Positions 1 through 9,993 of a DNA stretch of 64,000 bases are shown here, one piece after another. The DNA is from Rhynchopus sp. YZ270_cl-10. Its lineage: Eukaryota; Euglenozoa; Diplonemea; Diplonemida; Diplonemidae. The stretch's first letter is position 1; every line of letters starts with the position of its first letter. The notes beneath the pieces were generated by a model, which worked only from the letters and a program-made list of their open reading frames with translations, searched no databases and had not been told where the DNA came from. The DNA lies in contig OZ037912.1 of the NCBI GenBank assembly GCA_964035575.1, positions 868,001-932,000 on the forward strand. Reading direction: 5' to 3'. The position numbers and the translations under genes are program-made.

Positions 1-267
1 TCTACCCCATTTTTTCCTTGACGCGATTTTTTGCCCAGGGGGGGGGGGGGGGGGTTTTTTTTGGCCTCAAAGGCTTCCTCTTCACAGCCAGGTAGTGGGA
101 AGCGTATTGCAGTAATGAAAATATCAACACAGAATATTTATTACACACTTTACGCACAAAATTAGAATCAACAACAGAGTGTGTACGTTAAGATTTCTTG
201 AGGCGTCCTTTGAAACTGTGAGTGTACAACGTGAACTCATTATTTCAAAGTTCTTCTTCTTCATTTT

Positions 268-312
268 TTCTTGATGTGTGTGCAAGAGGGGCACATTCAT
301 CTTTCAAATTTT
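268..312 (+). repeat. Dispersed GAGAGGC-type short repeat, copy 1
   Basis: Reads GATGTGTGTGCAAGAGGGGC followed by ACATTCATCTTTC and a T-rich tail ending in GTTTTC/ATTTTC-like sequence. It belongs to a family with at least nine + strand copies in this window, all intergenic or intronic. Function unknown. Confidence 0.5.
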
Positions 313-410
313 CTTTTTTTTTTTTTTTTAGATTTGATTTTGTTTTATTTTTTTGTATCAGGAATGAGAGGTCCCTCTCGTTCAAGTGTTCTTTTCATTC
401 TTCTTTTTTT

Positions 411-607
411 TTGATAAAACAACTTGTTGTCAATTCTAAAAAGATTGGAGGCAGCGCTGCAGGGCAAACAAAACGGATTGAAAAAAAAAACAGAAGCTTG
501 CTTGTTTTCTTTGAGTACTCAATTAACCACAACAACCGTACTTCAGTTTAACACATTTGTTCACCTTTTTGTTTTCCCGGCTTTGAGCGCACAAACAAAA
601 GACCCGA
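411..607 (+). repeat. ~195-bp dispersed repeat (unoccupied copy)
   Basis: Runs from GATAAAACAACTTG to GACCCGATC and is nearly identical to 37610-38285. There the same sequence is split by a 476-bp TIR element at ACAACTTGTT/GTCAATTC. This copy therefore preserves the empty target site. Confidence 0.8.
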
Positions 608-1047
608 TCTTTTTGGGGGGGTTCTTTTTTTTTTATGTTTGTGTGAAAATGACTCAGCACAGTGAACGCCGAGGCTCAAATTACGCACGTTTCCCCCTTT
701 TTTTTTCCAGGCAGTATCTAGATTTTCTCCCCTCTCCCAAGTCACCACATATTGGAGCACTCTTATTTTGACACAAACGCCGTTCTTTCTATCGAGGGAG
801 GACAGGGTTTTCGCGTGTACTACTCCACTATATATTCCCTTTTTTTGTCTCACATTTATTTTCAGTATTTTGAAAAGAAAACTGCATTTTCTCTTTTTCC
901 CATTGTCCTTCTAGGTCACCTCCCAATCCAATGGATGTATTCTGGATTCTGGACGTCACCATCCTTTTGTATGGATTAACGACATTTCAAGCGAAAGGCG
1001 TCAACCCCTTCACACCAAAAAATCACAGAATATTTTTTCCAAAAAAA

Positions 1048-1071
1048 ATGGCTTCTCTCTCTCTTCTCTGA
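1048..1071 (+). promoter_or_regulatory. Seven-codon upstream ORF
   Basis: ATG at 1048 reads MASLSLL then TGA at 1069-1071, one base before the kelch ATG at 1073. If the mRNA begins at the acceptor near 914, this uORF lies in the 5' UTR and could reduce initiation or work by termination-reinitiation. Whether it is translated is not known. Confidence 0.35.
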
Positions 1072-1072
1072 T

Positions 1073-3604
1073 ATGACCACCACAGCGACGCCTCTCGCAC
1101 CGATTTTGAAGGTGCCGTCCGAGCGGGACCCGTATCAGGTTTGGGACGATGCGTTTCTCCAGCACACGATGTCGCTCGCAGAGGCGCGTACTGATGCACA
1201 CCCGCAGCCTTCTTCTTCACGCGCCCCTTCTGCTGTTTTGCAGGTCGAAGGGCATACACCACATGAAGGAGAGATACGACCATGCGCACGGTTTGCGCAT
1301 GCTGCGTGCACTGCGGATGACAATGTCATTGTCTTCGGTGGTGCAGCCTTCGAAGGCGCGGCCCGCTCACTCCTCCACATGAACGACACCTGGCAGCTTT
1401 GCGTCTCTGATGGGTGGGTCTGGACACACCTTGCTACCCCAACCCCGCCTACACCACGATGCGCACACTCGATGGTCTGGCGGTGCGGTGCGAACACTAT
1501 CTACGTTTTTGGAGGTCGCGGAGCGAGAGACGCAGCGAATGACCTATACGTTCTCGAATTGGACGACCTCGCCGCTTACAACCTTGCACGAAAGAGCTCT
1601 CGGCATACCACCGTGGCCCCCCCTTCTTGGACTAAAATCCCTGCAATCGGCGCGCCTCCACGCCGTTCTGGGCACAGCGCAGTGATGTTCGACAATGCAA
1701 GCATGGTGATCCACGGAGGTCGCGGGGTGCAAGATGAACTTCGCGACACCTGGGTGTATCACTGCGCCTCTCAGGTCTGGGTTGAGGTCCGCACCGAGGC
1801 CACCCCAGCACCGAGAGTGCACCACACTGCCATCTGCATCACCCACCTGATGTACATCTACGGCGGCTCCGTGAAGACCGTTACAACCACTGAAGGGAAA
1901 ACCGATGTCTGCTTGACCGACTGCACCGCGATGTACTCCATCAACCTTCGCGAAGTTGTCGGCAAATCTCATGAACTACAAATCAAGCGTGAAGAGCTTC
2001 TTGCAACCTACGGAGCAAAGGAAGGACCACTACAGTACCGTGACTATGTCATAGATGGGTCCGCCCCCGCTTGGAATTCACTGCGGAATATACGGGGTGC
2101 GGTGCCGAAAGCACGGCATGGTCATAGCTGTGTTGCGTTGGGGACCGGATTTCTCATATTTGGCGGAGAATCTGAGTGTGGAGCGGATACAACACAACGT
2201 GTCTTTTCACGTCGTTTGGCGGACAGCTATTCGAGAAAGGTTGTACCAAAAGCGTTGCGCGATGCAGCATATTTTGACAGCAGAAAATACCAATGGGTTT
2301 CCGTCGAAGTCACCCCTTCACCGCAGGACGGCCACCCCCCCGATCTATTCTCTCGGGGTGGGTTGGCGTTTCATTCCTGCGCAGCCATCGATGATGCCGG
2401 AGAGCTTGCCGTGCTTTTTGGCAATTCTGCAGGAAAAGCAGTACCAGACGTCCTTCTCTTTGACTGTGAAGTAGAGGGGCACAGCTTTGTTTCGCAGCCC
2501 GCAAATATTGGAGATCGTGCGGGCAACACCCTCACCGCTGGAAACCACCTCCAACCCCGAAAGAGCAGCGCCCGAAGCAGCAGGAGAGGAAGTGCGTTGG
2601 TTCCTAGGGGAAGGTCTTTGGGGTCTTCACAAATATTCTCACCCCCAGGAGAGGTGCGTAAGAGGGTGTATAAAGGCGCGAATTTGGGGCTAGAAGTTGG
2701 ACGGTCTCATGTTGTCGGCGATTTTTGTTTTGGAACTCTGAAGAGGGAGTTGCTATTGCACTACCTAGAGCACGAGAGAAAGGAGCTTGGCATGAGGCAC
2801 GGTGTGGAGGCGGCGGGGTGCATTAAATTCAACAAAATCAGTTGTTCTAATAAGTTCAGTGCGTTGATGCGGCTCAATAAAATGCATACTCTGATTGCTC
2901 GCGTCAGAAAGAATTTAGAGCGGACAAGGCAGCCCTGTCCTGCCTGTGGTAGTATTTTGGATGCACTGTTTCTCCCCTGCGCGCACGCTGTTTTGTGCCT
3001 TTCCTGTTCACTAACAGTGTTAAATGATTCAGAGATCCCCTCCATCTGCCCTGCATGCAACGAAACAGTCACCGACACCCACCGTCTCTTTGCAAAAGAA
3101 TTCTCAAATCTGCGCAACCGTTGCATCATCGAAACACCCGAGACGGATATGACAAAGTTCGCCCCGCTCATCGCAGTCCCGACTGAAGAACCCGAAAAAC
3201 CTTCGTCAGACGGAGCCTTAGTCGCCTTAGGCACGATGGACGTAACGGTGCACAAAAAATCTATTTTTGCGGGGAGTATGGGGGCGGGAGGAGGGGAGAA
3301 TGTTCTGGGAACGTCGTGGCTGGGGAAGAGACCGCGGACTGCGAGTGCCAACAAAGCAAATGGGGTGGCCGCAGCTGTGTCTATAAAGAAGCAAAAGCAG
3401 TTGGTCTTTTCGAACTCATTTACGTCGGGTGGTGGTGTGGCAGAAGAGGGAGGAGGAGGTGGCTGTGACGGTGGCATCGTGGATGCAACAGTAGGCATCA
3501 TCGGCCATGGGAGCATCCATCCCGAGAAGAGCCCCACAAAAGCAACACGACAGCCACGCCCAGCTGTACGGACCTCTCTTCGGTGCAAGAAAGGGGATAG
3601 ATGA
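1073..3604 (+). CDS. Kelch-repeat protein with C-terminal RING finger
   Basis: 843 aa, one uninterrupted frame. Residues about 70-480 hold at least five to six kelch repeats, each with a hydrophobic strand and a GG pair (VIVFGGAAF, IYVFGGRGAR, MVIHGGRGV, LMYIYGGSV, FLIFGGESE), predicting a beta-propeller that binds partner proteins. Residues about 622-667 form a RING-type zinc finger: CPACGS, then LPCAHAVLCLSC, then CPACNE. A kelch propeller plus RING suggests a ubiquitin E3 ligase in which the propeller selects the substrate; this is inference from domain combination. The tail (about 690-843) is glycine- and lysine-rich and probably disordered. The start at 1073 is the first ATG of the frame and follows a seven-codon uORF. 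Kelch-RING proteins of this layout occur in several protist groups, so the exact orthologue is unknown. Confidence 0.85.
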   Translation: MTTTATPLAPILKVPSERDPYQVWDDAFLQHTMSLAEARTDAHPQPSSSRAPSAVLQVEGHTPHEGEIRPCARFAHAACTADDNVIVFGGAAFEGAARSLLHMNDTWQLCVSDGWVWTHLATPTPPTPRCAHSMVWRCGANTIYVFGGRGARDAANDLYVLELDDLAAYNLARKSSRHTTVAPPSWTKIPAIGAPPRRSGHSAVMFDNASMVIHGGRGVQDELRDTWVYHCASQVWVEVRTEATPAPRVHHTAICITHLMYIYGGSVKTVTTTEGKTDVCLTDCTAMYSINLREVVGKSHELQIKREELLATYGAKEGPLQYRDYVIDGSAPAWNSLRNIRGAVPKARHGHSCVALGTGFLIFGGESECGADTTQRVFSRRLADSYSRKVVPKALRDAAYFDSRKYQWVSVEVTPSPQDGHPPDLFSRGGLAFHSCAAIDDAGELAVLFGNSAGKAVPDVLLFDCEVEGHSFVSQPANIGDRAGNTLTAGNHLQPRKSSARSSRRGSALVPRGRSLGSSQIFSPPGEVRKRVYKGANLGLEVGRSHVVGDFCFGTLKRELLLHYLEHERKELGMRHGVEAAGCIKFNKISCSNKFSALMRLNKMHTLIARVRKNLERTRQPCPACGSILDALFLPCAHAVLCLSCSLTVLNDSEIPSICPACNETVTDTHRLFAKEFSNLRNRCIIETPETDMTKFAPLIAVPTEEPEKPSSDGALVALGTMDVTVHKKSIFAGSMGAGGGENVLGTSWLGKRPRTASANKANGVAAAVSIKKQKQLVFSNSFTSGGGVAEEGGGGGCDGGIVDATVGIIGHGSIHPEKSPTKATRQPRPAVRTSLRCKKGDR

Positions 3605-4696
3605 AAGATTCAAAAATTTTTTTTCCAAAAAAAAAAAAAAACAAATATTGTTCAAAGTACATTTGCCGGATGGCTGGCATCATACGTGGGTCAGTTGGAG
3701 GTGCATCAAGAACTACAGTTTGTTGTAAATCCTCATGAAAAAACGTGGAGAAAACATGGGTATTGGGAGTTGGGTACTAGAGAAGTTAACCCCCTTTTAT
3801 TCCTATCCCTTTTGTACAAAAGGTTAGCTCTTTTTACAAAGACAGCCAGTATGAGTTTTTTCTCAATTGAACAGAGGGGGGAAACCCCCCCTTGTTGTTA
3901 TACCACTCAAAGTATCCCCAAAGTCCGAATATACATTTTTCTTGACACGCTGCGTTTAGAAAATAATTCCCCCCTTTTCACAGTGGAGTCGTCAAGATCA
4001 GAGTGGGTCTTGCGCAGTGCTCTCCAACATATAGCACTGAAAAAACCGCACACCAGTCGGCCTTCTTCCAGTTTCAGGTTGCCGGCTGCCGTTGCTGTGG
4101 TGGCAGCCTTGCATTGGGTCTCTCTCGCAGCGAAGTGGTCCCTGAGCCCGGCGACGTACGCGTCCAGCTGCTCCCGCCCGCCCCAGCCAGCTTCTCGCTC
4201 TGTGCGTTCGGTACGGAGCACTACGTTACCCCGGGGGAAGGCGGAGGTCGACTGCAAGGGAATTCGTCAACCTTTCCGCTCAGCGTCCACCAGGTCGTCA
4301 GCCTCATTCCCTCCCCTCAAAGCGGCCCCCACGCAATGCACCGGAAAAACCCCTGAGGGATGATCAGAAGCATCAGTCTTGCCCCCACCTTCCGTCGATA
4401 GTGTCACAGCGTATCCAACACCATCACCTTACTGAAACAATACCCATATCCTACACCATTTTAAAGATGCCTGCATCGAACACTTATCACCCCCCAATAA
4501 AACAGAGGGGAAAGGCTTTCCTTCCCGCCCCCTCCCCTCCCTCGCTCGCTCCCCCTATTTATATACACAAGGGTGCGAGCTGCTATTCCTTTCTCTAGTC
4601 TCCTCACACATACACTTTCTCTCTCTACTCCCTTCCACAGTTTTATATTTTTTTGCCATACCTTTTTAGACTTTAGTTTTAAGTTCTCTTTCAAAG
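3605..4696. other. Spacer with a coding-like G+C-rich island
   Basis: Begins with T and A tracts. 3667-3722 is a copy of the GGATGGCTGGCATCATACGT dispersed repeat. From about 3960 to 4380 the composition turns gene-like. The - strand frame at 4257-3907 (116 codons) has balanced composition (EQLDAYVAGLRDHFAARE), but no family was recognised and no full-length frame exists, so it is probably a relic or part of a short unrecognised gene. A pyrimidine tract ending CTTCCACAG (about 4632-4640) is a good splice acceptor for the ZIP gene. Confidence 0.45.
3667..3722 (+). repeat. GGATGGCTGGCATC dispersed repeat, copy 1
   Basis: Consensus is CCGGATGGCTGGCATCATAC followed by GTGGGTCAGTCGGAGGTGC and often ACTACAGTTT. 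Other copies are at about 10766-10830 (inside the Nup88-like intron), 23812-23858 and, diverged, 57540-57583. All have the same orientation. Confidence 0.65.
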
Positions 4697-7040
4697 ATGG
4701 ACACCACCACCGCCGCACCGGCTTCTGATGGTGTAATCGGGTTTCGCATTTTCGCTATGGTCACCATCGTGCTTGTTAAGGTTGGGTTTGGGAGTGCGCC
4801 GCTTTATTTTCGGAATAATCTGCGCTTTTTAAGTGTCTCAAATGCATTTGCGGCAGGGGTTTTCCTTGCAGGAGGGTTGACCCATCTGTTACCAGAAGCT
4901 GTAGGCGCGTTTGCAAAACTCGCAAAACTTCACTCTCCAGATGAGCACGAAACGCACGACCACCACCACCACGAACACTGTGAAGCGGACCCAACGCCTT
5001 ATGCGCTGTGTGCATTGGGGTTTCTATTGACCTTCTACTTAGAGAAGGTGATGCTGGCTAGGCCAGAGGACCAGCATGGGCATGCCGGAGGGGATGGAGA
5101 AGGCGGGGGGCACTCTCATGCACACGACAATGAGGTGATCATTCAGTTCGCGGCACTGCCTTCGGAGAAGCGGTCGATCATGCCGGTGGTGTTGACTGCT
5201 GTGCTGTCGATTCATTCAGTGGTGTCCGGGATGGCGTTGGGTGTGCAAGAGGATAAAGGCAAGGCGATGTTGGTATATCTTGCGATAATATCTCATAAAT
5301 GGGTAGAGGCCTTTTCGCTTGGAACGAATATCGTGAAGGCAACCGGAGCGAATGTGGCAATGATGGCTCGTCTGCTTGCGGCGTTTGCATGCTCCTCGCC
5401 CTTAGGTGTGCTGCTTGGGTGGGGCATTCAGTCGGCGCTTGCGGGGTCGGCAGCACAGCAGGCGACGGCAGTGTTGGACGCAGCAGCGTCGGGGACCTTT
5501 ATCTACATCGCGGTGATTGACACGCTTGCCGAGGAGTTTAGCAATGGGATTGATAAAAATAGGTGTGTGTGTGTGTGTGTATTGTTGTCGAAATACCATT
5601 CATAAAAATAATGGTTATTTTTGGGAAAAATTCAAAATAATGGGGGGGTAGAAAAAAATAACAAAATATTCAAAATGGGATGGTCCAGTTTTCTCGAAAT
5701 TCATAATAATATTATATTTAACATACCCAAGGCTCGGGGTGGCGATGCAATTCCGCAGTGTGCACAGTGTACGCAGTGTACGAGCGTCACAGCAGTGGTT
5801 GGGAGTTCTTATGACTCGTTGAGTTCATATGCCTCAGTATTGTTCGTAGTTTCGGTACATGATAGGTACGGTAATAGAAGAAGTGAGCAACGTCACTGCC
5901 TAGTGGGAGTTCTTATGACTCTTGAGTTCATATGCCTCGGTTTTGATGGTTGCTTTGAATAAGAGAGAGCGTACAGCTGGTTTTTGGTGTGGGGCTCGAA
6001 CACTACCAAGCAAAAATTAGCAGAGTGCCAAAAGTCGTCGCTCTGGACCAATGTAGGGACGCAGTTCTTTGAGCGTCTTGACAGCGTCATACAGAAAATT
6101 CCATCTTACACTGGTGAAGCGTTTTACCCCATTTTTGCTTTGCAACCCCCGTTGTCTTTTTTGGTTTTCAGCAGCACGCCCTTAGTCGGACAGTGTACGC
6201 AGTGTACTGATGAGGCAATAACAAATCATTACACAAATATTTACCATCCTTCGCGTACGTCATTCAGAATTCAGAAGGCGGAACCCAACACAGCACGGGA
6301 AGGCGGCTTTTTTCTTTTCTTGCAGTTTTGTCCCTCTCCACTTCTTGCAGAATCTTTTCTCCGTCTCCGTCGTCGCGATGTAATATCCATAGCCGTTCTC
6401 TTTCGGCTGATCTCTGAGCAGACTCCTGAATTGGCTTACACACGCCTTTTTTTTATTTTTTTTATTTTTTATTTTTTTGTTTGGCTCTTAGGCCGATTTA
6501 TTGTGTCCGTCGTTTGGTTCTTATATTTGTGACCTCTCTGATAAGAGGGGTTGTTAACAGTTCTGGAGAGTCGTAGATTTTGTTCTGTTAGTCGCGTTAA
6601 TTCTTCCTCCTCTCACGCATCGTTTATTGACCAATCTTTTGCGCGAAGATCTTATGCAATACGTGGGAGGTGAAAAAAAATGTGTGGAGATATAATCACA
6701 CGAAAACAAAGCCGAGGTGACTACAACATCAATTTATAAAAATAACGCAATATTCTGACATCATTTCCCACAAATAATTTGTCCCAATCGAAAAAAGGTG
6801 GAGATTTGCACAAACTGTGGCAACACAACCGAGGCAACTACACTACTCCAACAATTTATAAAAAAAAAGTTGGATTTTTTTTCTCTCCTTTTTACAGGTG
6901 GATAAAACTCCATCCTTCTTTCGATTGAAAAATTATATCTTAATCTTTTGATCTCTCCTTTTTACAGAAAATTCTGCGCTGTGTTGGCTGGGTTTGCAAT
7001 GATGAGATGGCTGAGTACTTTGGTGGAGCATCACCACTGA
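4697..7040 (+). CDS. ZIP-family zinc/metal transporter (2 exons)
   Basis: CDS = 4697-5562 joined to 6968-7040; 312 aa. ZIP proteins carry Zn or Fe into the cytosol across plasma or organelle membranes. Helix 1 (FRIFAMVTIVLVKVGFG) and helix 2 (VSNAFAAGVFLAGGLTHLLPE) are typical. Two histidine-rich loops follow (HETHDHHHHEHCE near residue 85; HSHAHD near 137). The family signature lies in helices 4 and 5: SIHSVVSGMALG near residue 172 and ISHKWVEAFSLG near 200, whose His and Glu form the metal site. The first frame runs into GTGTGT at the exon end. Splicing from 5562 (AG|GTGTGT) to 6968 (TTTTTACAG|A) keeps the frame and supplies the last helix (KFCAVLAGFAMMRWLSTLV) with a HHH end, as the family needs. 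The splice is inferred from frame and homology. A second TTTTTACAG lies at 6890-6898 and could be an alternative acceptor. Confidence 0.88.
5563..6967 (+). other. ZIP intron (1.4 kb)
   Basis: Begins with a (GT)n run and ends in CTCCTTTTTACAG. It contains a ~105-bp-spaced direct duplication (GGGAGTTCTTATGACTC at about 5801 and 5906) and two CAGTGTACGCAGTGTAC motifs (about 5767 and 6190). A stretch after the first of two TTTTTACAG sites (6898-6945, GGTGGATAAAACTCC then CTTTCGATTGAAAA) recurs at about 57396-57445. No gene is seen inside. Confidence 0.65.
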
Positions 7041-9075
7041 ATGTATCGGGGGGGAAACGGGAGGGGGTGAGGGGGTGGATTCTAAGGTTGTGTTATACGT
7101 GCTCGGCCCCGAGCGAATACCGTATTATTCGTATCATATGGGAGCGTCCGCGAAAGACCCCCCCCCCTAAAGCTAACATCCATGCTTATTGGTATTTCAC
7201 TAATTAAAATTTTGGTATTTTATAAGATTTTTTTTTTAAATGAACTCAGAGTTAAGTTTCTGAGTTCATTAAAAAAAAAATCGGTGAAAAATTCCGAGTA
7301 GGTATTAATTTAGATAGGAAAAGCTATGTCAACAGCTATGTGTCCCCTTATTTTACCTGTAAATACTAAGGATATACAAGGAAATCCTCACAAACACCCA
7401 TATAACCACCCACAGAACAACACAACAGGGGGAAATGGAATCAGCAGCCAAAGCATTCGCTCAGGAGCTGAAAACCCGGCCTTTCCGAGGCCTAAAAAAC
7501 TTCGCCGAGCTGCAGGTGTATGCAGGGGTTCACTGGCAGGGGGGCAAAGGGTGGGACGCGAGGAGCTGGATGCGCGAGGTGTGGAGCTCGAAGCATATGT
7601 CTCTCCATATGCAGAAGAGAACCACCAGGAGAAAAGGGGTGTCCGCCGTTTACTACTCCTGTAGTTGCATCACCGGCACCCCAGGAGGACAATGAGAGCG
7701 AGACGGAGGAGGAACAGGAGGAACAGGAGGACAATTGTCTGTAACTCTTGGAGAGACTCATCACAGAGGTCAATAGGGTCACTCAAAAAAGGGGGGTTTC
7801 TGCGAGAAAGTCGACGTCGCCGCAGACGACTGCTGGGGATAATCATATTCGAGTTTTACAACCTAGAGGGGGGATTGGGGGGCGGAAGATTTGTCTCAAG
7901 ACAGTCTGGGGCTAGTGGAGGCAAGAGGCCAGGCAGACACAACTAGTGGTATTGATGTCGACCTCTCCCTGATCATGTGACATCATGGAGAATCAGTGGC
8001 CTGTGTCCACCCGCTTTGTCCAAGGTGCTTTCAACTTCACTTTTTTTGCTTTTTTTTTTGTTCAGATGTATGTGTCCGTGAGGCTCATTGCATTTTGGGG
8101 TTTTAATTTTAATTTTTTATACTTTTGCTGTGTGGAAAAACAAAAAAAAACAAAAAACAACGAATTGCTAAAAAAAAAAAATATCTGTGGGAAAACCCCG
8201 CGCCCGATTTTTTGAAACCACCGTCGCAACCCAAAATTCCCAGACCCGTGTTCAGAACGCATTGTGGGGGGAAAGGGGTTTAGCATAACACACCTTCCTT
8301 TTTTTTTTTCCTCGTTCATTTCCCTCCCTTTTTTTTTGACTAAAACTGAAATTTTATTGATGAAAAGCGCAGTACAAGCCTAACCCATATGAAGCAATAG
8401 ATAGGGTATGATATACACACAAAAAGGTGACGTGCGTTACGTGCGTCATCATTTTTCCTACTTCAAAAAAAAGTTTCATACATTTAGATCAGATATTAAT
8501 AAGGTGAGAGACAAGGGAAATGTAAGGAAAACCTGGAAAAATTTTTGTCGTTTTGATTTGTCTCCTCCCCCCTCCCCCTTCCAGCGGCATCCTGCCCGCC
8601 CCCCTAGATAGCTCAAGCGTAGGACTTCATTTTGTTCACCCACTGAATAAGGAATGTGAACTGGGGTTAGACTCCCACCCATCAAACTCACGATAGAAAG
8701 CAACCTTCTTCAATATGCAATACCATTTCATGCGAACTCCTTCACCATATTAGAACGATGTGTGCATTCCAAGGGCTTGGATCTCTTTCAGTTTCGTCTG
8801 CTTCGCACACAAATTGTCCAATGACCGAACCGAAAACCCGCTTTTTTCCCCCGCTTTCTGCGGAAGGTGAAGGTCTGCATCAAGCTAATCGGCGCGAATC
8901 CATCCCTCTGCCAAGACTAAATATCTCCCGTAGACCGATAGCGAACCCCCGAGAGAGGAGCAAAAAAGGTCCCAATCGTATCAACCCCATTCCACCCCCT
9001 TTTCAAACCTCCTATTCCTCCCACAACACCACATCCCTTCTAGACTGTCTTTTTTGCCATTTTTTTTGGGCTAAC
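7041..9075. other. Spacer with hairpin and degraded coding-like stretch
   Basis: A near-perfect hairpin at about 7226-7281 pairs AAATGAACTCAGA with TCTGAGTTCATT between T and A runs. 7435-7745 has coding-like composition in more than one frame (one ends EEEQEEQEDN) but no intact frame over ~115 codons; it is unrecognised and looks like a decayed gene or element. 8040-8340 is poly-T/poly-A. 8960-9043 is a pyrimidine-rich tract ending CATCCCTTCTAG, a strong acceptor for the next gene. Confidence 0.5.
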
Positions 9076-9582
9076 ATGATGCATTTGGGTAGGGTGAGAG
9101 GCGCGTTGTCACGACAGACCCGTACTTTGGTGCGAGGGCATAACTATGCTGGTGTGCAGGGGATCAAGGCGCCGCAGAACATGCAGCTCTGGCTGGAAGC
9201 ATCCACGGGCAACCACTTCCGGCATTGGGATAGGATGACGCCGGAGGATGTCGATCACGCGCATCGACTGTCCACACAGGGCACATGGTTTCAGAACCTG
9301 AAGTGGGGTGATTACATTATTGTGGAGCGTGCAGTGCCCACAGAAAATATGATTGACCATGGAATCTATATGGGGTTCGGTCGCGGCATCTGTACCTACA
9401 CACAGTACTCCAACCCGCAGGCACGTGGCACACTCTGGCTAGGAAGAAACCTCATGATCTGGCTTGAGCCAGAGCTCTTTGCGCTTGAAGAGGACACCAT
9501 CTATGTGAACGATATGCTTGTCTACTCTCCAGACCCCGATCGGGAGTTGGGGGAGCCGTACCAAGAGGGTACGGCTCAATAA
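9076..9582 (+). CDS. Unrecognised protein with mitochondrial-like presequence
   Basis: 168 aa if started at the ATG at 9076, which lies 33 bases after a strong TTCTAG acceptor; the frame is open upstream to 8758 but that part is low-complexity and precedes the acceptor. The N-terminus (MMHLGRVRGALSRQTRTLVR) is basic, hydroxylated and free of acidic residues, as in mitochondrial targeting peptides. The body is rich in Trp, Tyr and His (HFRHWDRMTPEDVDHAHRLS; GIYMGFGRGICTYTQYS; LGRNLMIWLEPELFALEED) and has no transmembrane segment. It resembles small accessory subunits of respiratory complexes or mitoribosomes in general character only; I recognise no family and assign no function. Confidence 0.75.
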   Translation: MMHLGRVRGALSRQTRTLVRGHNYAGVQGIKAPQNMQLWLEASTGNHFRHWDRMTPEDVDHAHRLSTQGTWFQNLKWGDYIIVERAVPTENMIDHGIYMGFGRGICTYTQYSNPQARGTLWLGRNLMIWLEPELFALEEDTIYVNDMLVYSPDPDRELGEPYQEGTAQ

Positions 9583-9993
9583 AGGGGGTTTTTTTGGGTG
9601 GGGCTGGGGGGTTTTGGGGGAAAAGGGGCACCTATGTGCACCCGAAATACAAAAAAAAGACTCCTCTTTTTTTTCTTCTTTTTGTTGACCCTCTCAAATA
9701 CTTTCAATTCTGTGAACTGAAAGTATATGAATCTAATTTTTGTCTCAGATTTCATCGTTCTGCCGTTCGCTAATGGAGGTGGGGGCTGGCCTTTTCCATC
9801 ACCCTCATTATTTACTGCAGATAATTGAGTCGGTTTAGTATCCAAATCTTTCCCCTCCTCACAAATAACATCCCCATCCCATTACTACAGGACTTTTTTT
9901 TTTAGAGTACACTGTCAGCAGTGGTGTATTTCAAGTCAACCTTTTAGAGCATAGCGGTACAACGGAGACCGCCCGCGGAACGAGAGCGCCACA
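9583..9993. other. Spacer and 5' leader of the next gene
   Basis: A T- and G-rich 3' region is followed by pyrimidine tract CATCCCATTACTACAG (ends 9890), a plausible acceptor. 9905-9935 (TTAGAGTACACTGTC, then TGTATTTCAA) recurs at about 49690-49730. Confidence 0.6.

Larger units (their letters stand above)
1..1072. other. Upstream spacer, no gene seen
   Basis: T-rich spacer with homopolymers (a G run near 39-54, T runs at 307-329). It holds one copy of the dispersed GAGAGGC repeat (about 268-312) and a ~195-bp repeat (411-607) that recurs at 37.6-38.3 kb. A pyrimidine tract ending TTCTAG at 914 looks like a splice acceptor for the kelch gene that starts at 1073. Short ORFs here have no protein-like composition. 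Confidence 0.7.

Noticed and set aside
7326-7946. A gene between ZIP and the mitochondrial-like protein
   Set aside because: Coding-like composition but no intact frame and no recognisable family; kept only as a degraded stretch.
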